NCBI GenBank assembly: GCA_964496575.1
Contig: CAZCAC010000206.1
Location: 1 to 7,804 of the forward strand
From: CAZCAC01 sp964496575
GTDB taxonomy: Bacteria; Planctomycetota; UBA1135; GCA-002686595
DNA length: 7,804 nucleotides
Reading direction: 5' to 3'
Part shown: piece after piece, positions 5,769 through 7,804 of the stretch
How positions within the stretch are numbered: the first letter of the stretch is position 1
Layout: each line of letters opens with the position of its first letter
Notes under the pieces: model-generated
What the model saw: the letters and a program-made list of their open reading frames with translations, nothing else
Told to the model about the DNA's origin: nothing
The model's database searches: none
Translations under genes and position numbers: made by a program

Positions 5769-6773
5769 ATGAGAGCGATCGTCTACGCGAAGTACGGCCC
5801 CCCCGACGTCCTGGAGCTCGAGGAGCTCGAGAGGCCCGAGCCGGGCGACACCCAGCTCCTGGTCCGGGTCCGCGCCGCCTCCGTCAACACCGCGGACTGC
5901 ATCTGGATGAGGGGTCGGCCGGCCATCATCCGCCCGCTCACCGGCCTCTTCCGGCCGAGGCGGGGCCGGCTGGGCGCCGACCTGGCGGGAGTCGTCGAGG
6001 CGGTCGGGAGGGGCGTGGAGCGCTACCGTCCGGGGGACGAGGTGTATGGTCAGGTCGACGGAGAGACGCCCGGCAAGCCGACCCTGGAGTTCGGCTCCTT
6101 CGCCGAGTACCTCTGCGTCGGGGAGGACTCGGTGGCGCCCAAGCCGGCGGGCATTACCCTCGAGGAGGCGGCGGCCGTGCCGATGGCGGGGCTCACGGCC
6201 CTGCAAGGCCTGCGCGACAAGGGACGGCTCGAAGCCGGGCAGCGAGTGCTCATCAACGGCGCGTCGGGAGGGATCGGCACCTTCGCGGTGCAGATCGCCA
6301 AGGCCTGGGGCGCGGTCGTGACCGGCGTGTGCAGCACGCGCAACGTGGAGCTCGTGCGCTCGCTGGGCGCCGATCACGTCGTCGACTACACGCGCGAGGA
6401 CTTCTCGCAAGTCGTGCAGTCACAGGACCTGATGCTCGACATCATCGGGAACCGCAAGCCGTGCGAGTGCCGGCGGGTGCTGAAGGAGCAGGGGACGTAC
6501 CTGCAGGCAGGTGTGACCGACGATGGCCGCTGGCTCGGGCCTTTGAAACGCACGCTCTGGGTGAGCCTGGCCAACCGCTCCGCGAGCCAGAAGATGACCT
6601 CCTACATGATGAAGCGCACCCGGGAGGATCTGGAGGTCCTGGGGCGGCTCATCGAGTCCGGAAAGGTCTCGCCGGTCATCGATCGGTCCTACGTGCTGAG
6701 CGAAGCCCCGGAAGCACTCCGGTACTTCGAGAAAGGCCACGCACGGGGGAAGGTGGTGATCGCGCTGGGTTGA
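5769..6773 (+). CDS. NAD(P)-dependent quinone oxidoreductase-like dehydrogenase (medium-chain, zinc-independent)
   Basis: The 334-residue protein is full length for the medium-chain dehydrogenase/reductase superfamily. The GroES-like N-terminus includes AASVNTADCIWMRGRP (36-51), GADLAGVVEAVG (69-80) and GDEVYG (89-94). The Rossmann domain has the cofactor loop GASGGIG (164-170) followed by TFAVQIAKAWGA. CSTRN (188-192) and LGADHVVDY (199-207) are typical of quinone oxidoreductase/NAD(P)-dependent alcohol dehydrogenase relatives; R191 may favour NADPH. The structural zinc cysteine cluster is absent. Likely role: cytosolic reduction of a quinone, enone or similar reactive carbonyl, probably a detoxification response controlled by the divergent TetR repressor. 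The exact substrate cannot be assigned. The ATG is preceded only by weak purine stretches (CCAGG about eight bases away, CGGAG too close). It ends 14 bases from the convergent secreted-protein gene. Confidence 0.9.
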   Translation: MRAIVYAKYGPPDVLELEELERPEPGDTQLLVRVRAASVNTADCIWMRGRPAIIRPLTGLFRPRRGRLGADLAGVVEAVGRGVERYRPGDEVYGQVDGETPGKPTLEFGSFAEYLCVGEDSVAPKPAGITLEEAAAVPMAGLTALQGLRDKGRLEAGQRVLINGASGGIGTFAVQIAKAWGAVVTGVCSTRNVELVRSLGADHVVDYTREDFSQVVQSQDLMLDIIGNRKPCECRRVLKEQGTYLQAGVTDDGRWLGPLKRTLWVSLANRSASQKMTSYMMKRTREDLEVLGRLIESGKVSPVIDRSYVLSEAPEALRYFEKGHARGKVVIALG

Positions 6774-6787
6774 CCACCCCACCCTGA

Positions 6788-7804
6788 TCACAACACCCAG
6801 GTGACCGCTACCCCATTGGAGGTGTTGAAGTCGCTGGCGCACGGCGAGCCGAGCGGGTTGCGATACCAGCACTGGTAGTACTTGGTGTCGCCCGGATTGA
6901 TGTTGCCCGCCTTGGCGGAGATCGTGTGCGGATAGCCGGAGGTGTCGGACGCCCCCGTCGCGTCGGAGAAGCGGACGCCGAGGCGCTTGAGTGAGCCACC
7001 CGCGCAGCGAAGACCGTCCCCCCAGAGCGTCCCGGGGGAGAGGTCGTTGTCCGCCTGGAAGTAGAGCCCACTATTGTTCGGCTCCATGCCGCTGCAGGAG
7101 AGCCGCAAGGTGTCGGCGGTGAGCCGCGCGCTGCCGCTGGCCACCATCCTCGCGCCCGAGGCGTACACGCCGTTGGCGCAGCCCGAGCCCGGGACGCTGC
7201 CGTCGTTCTCGTTCGCGCAAGGGCACGCCGCTCCGCTGCCGTCGCCGTAGCAGTAGGTCGCGTAAGGGTCGGGGACCTGGATCCGGAACGCTCCCGACAG
7301 ACTGCCTTCCAGCTCCGCCTCGAAGATGATCCACTCCCCGCTGTCGGACAGGCGATAGGAATCCTTGAACCCCAGCACCTTGGTGACGAGCTTCCCGCCG
7401 ATCATCGTCACGCCCTCCTGGACGAGCAGCTCGTCGTCCAGGAAGAGCCCGTTGTCCCGACTCGTGTCGGTATCGTCCCAGTCGCCGTACCACAGGACTC
7501 GGCCGTTGTTGCCGATGTCGACCGGACCCGAGCCGAAGGAGGTGAACGCGTAAGGAGCGATCGCGGGGTGCGTATCGCCCTCCTGAACGAACTTGGCTCC
7601 GTTCCGGCAGATCAGGTAGTTGGACGCGGTGTCGCCGTCCATCTGGCCGTGGAAGACGTAGTCGCCCAGGTTGCTCATCGACAGCTCGGCGCTGCTCAGG
7701 TTCGACCAGACACGCCCCGTGACCGGAGCGGCGGCGCCCTCCTCGGTGATGAGAATAGACGTTCCAAGGGGTCGATTCGCGGCCGGAGCCGCCGAGGGGC
7801 AGCC
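6788..7804 (-). CDS. Secreted repeat protein with planctomycete-type eight-cysteine C-terminal domain, 5' end off window
   Basis: The frame is open from the right edge to TGA at 6788-6790, giving 338 visible residues. An internal ATG at 7678 is not the start, because the repeat pattern continues upstream of it. Visible residues 1-175 hold roughly 54-residue repeats. A turn of type N/S-x-x-G recurs at 44 (SNLG), 98 (GNNG) and 153 (SDSG), and an EEG/QEG element at 21, 74 and 129 (ITEEG, FVQEG, LVQEG). Such NxxG repeats followed by hydrophobic strands are known in planctomycete surface proteins and suggest beta-rich blades. Residues 183-338 are a separate domain starting TYCYGDGSGAACPC, with eight cysteines (185, 194, 196, 209, 237, 267, 312, 322) that could form four disulfides. 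It ends NGVAVTWVL without an LPXTG or membrane anchor. A signal peptide is expected off window. Function is unknown; no catalytic motif is visible. Confidence 0.85.
   Translation of the reverse strand, partial: GCPSAAPAANRPLGTSILITEEGAAAPVTGRVWSNLSSAELSMSNLGDYVFHGQMDGDTASNYLICRNGAKFVQEGDTHPAIAPYAFTSFGSGPVDIGNNGRVLWYGDWDDTDTSRDNGLFLDDELLVQEGVTMIGGKLVTKVLGFKDSYRLSDSGEWIIFEAELEGSLSGAFRIQVPDPYATYCYGDGSGAACPCANENDGSVPGSGCANGVYASGARMVASGSARLTADTLRLSCSGMEPNNSGLYFQADNDLSPGTLWGDGLRCAGGSLKRLGVRFSDATGASDTSGYPHTISAKAGNINPGDTKYYQCWYRNPLGSPCASDFNTSNGVAVTWVL

Noticed and set aside
5568..6410. Minus-strand frame of 280 codons across the TetR/dehydrogenase gap
   Set aside because: It is antisense to the clear dehydrogenase and runs through the promoter and operator; no domain is recognisable.
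6756..6800. Possible bidirectional terminator between the convergent dehydrogenase and secreted-protein genes
   Set aside because: Only 6-bp inverted matches (CTGGGT/ACCCAG and GTGATC/GATCAC) exist. They interleave rather than nest, and there is no T run.

Overview
The window is GC-rich, densely packed bacterial DNA, most likely from a planctomycete. The clearest clue is the right-hand gene. Its C-terminal cysteine domain (YCYGDGSGAACPC followed by a GC-ANG-Y-ASGA pattern and a late GLYFQ strand) is a style I associate with secreted proteins of Planctomycetota of the Saltatorellus/Poly30 type. The TolC-like protein, with its QPLLRGAG motif, fits the same group. This assignment is from recognition, not a search.

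Left part (1-3071, minus strand): a two-gene operon for tripartite export. A TolC-family outer-membrane channel with a lipoprotein signal overlaps by four bases (ATGA) a HlyD/MacA-type periplasmic adaptor. The adaptor runs off the left edge with almost all of its domains visible. The inner-membrane partner is not in the window and may follow beyond base 1.

Middle (3072-4917): a divergent intergenic region of 425 to about 520 bases (depending on the start of the right-hand gene) holds a long imperfect inverted repeat. Its two 32-nt arms match at 27 of 32 positions, including a perfect 16-nt core, and bracket about 175 bases. This resembles a small non-autonomous transposable element (MITE). 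It is followed by a plus-strand PAS-PAS-GGDEF diguanylate cyclase. The cyclase is cut short by a +1 frameshift at a run of five Gs (4814-4818), and its conserved C-terminus continues in the next frame to 4910, seven bases before the end of the convergent neighbour.

Right part (4918-6773): a TetR-family repressor and a zinc-independent quinone oxidoreductase-like dehydrogenase are transcribed divergently from a 155-base gap. The gap holds a good sigma-70-type promoter (TTGACA, 17 nt, TAACTT) overlapped by a dense cluster of CTTAC/GTAAG half-sites. This is a textbook layout for a ligand-responsive repressor controlling its neighbour and perhaps itself.

Right edge (6788-7804, minus strand): the C-terminal 338 residues of a secreted repeat protein with roughly 54-residue repeats and an eight-cysteine C-terminal domain. 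It is convergent with the dehydrogenase and its start lies off the window.

No rRNA, tRNA, CRISPR array or transposase gene was seen. I found no convincing entirely new system. The features most worth a second look are the frameshifted cyclase, the MITE-like inverted repeat before it, and the TetR operator cluster.
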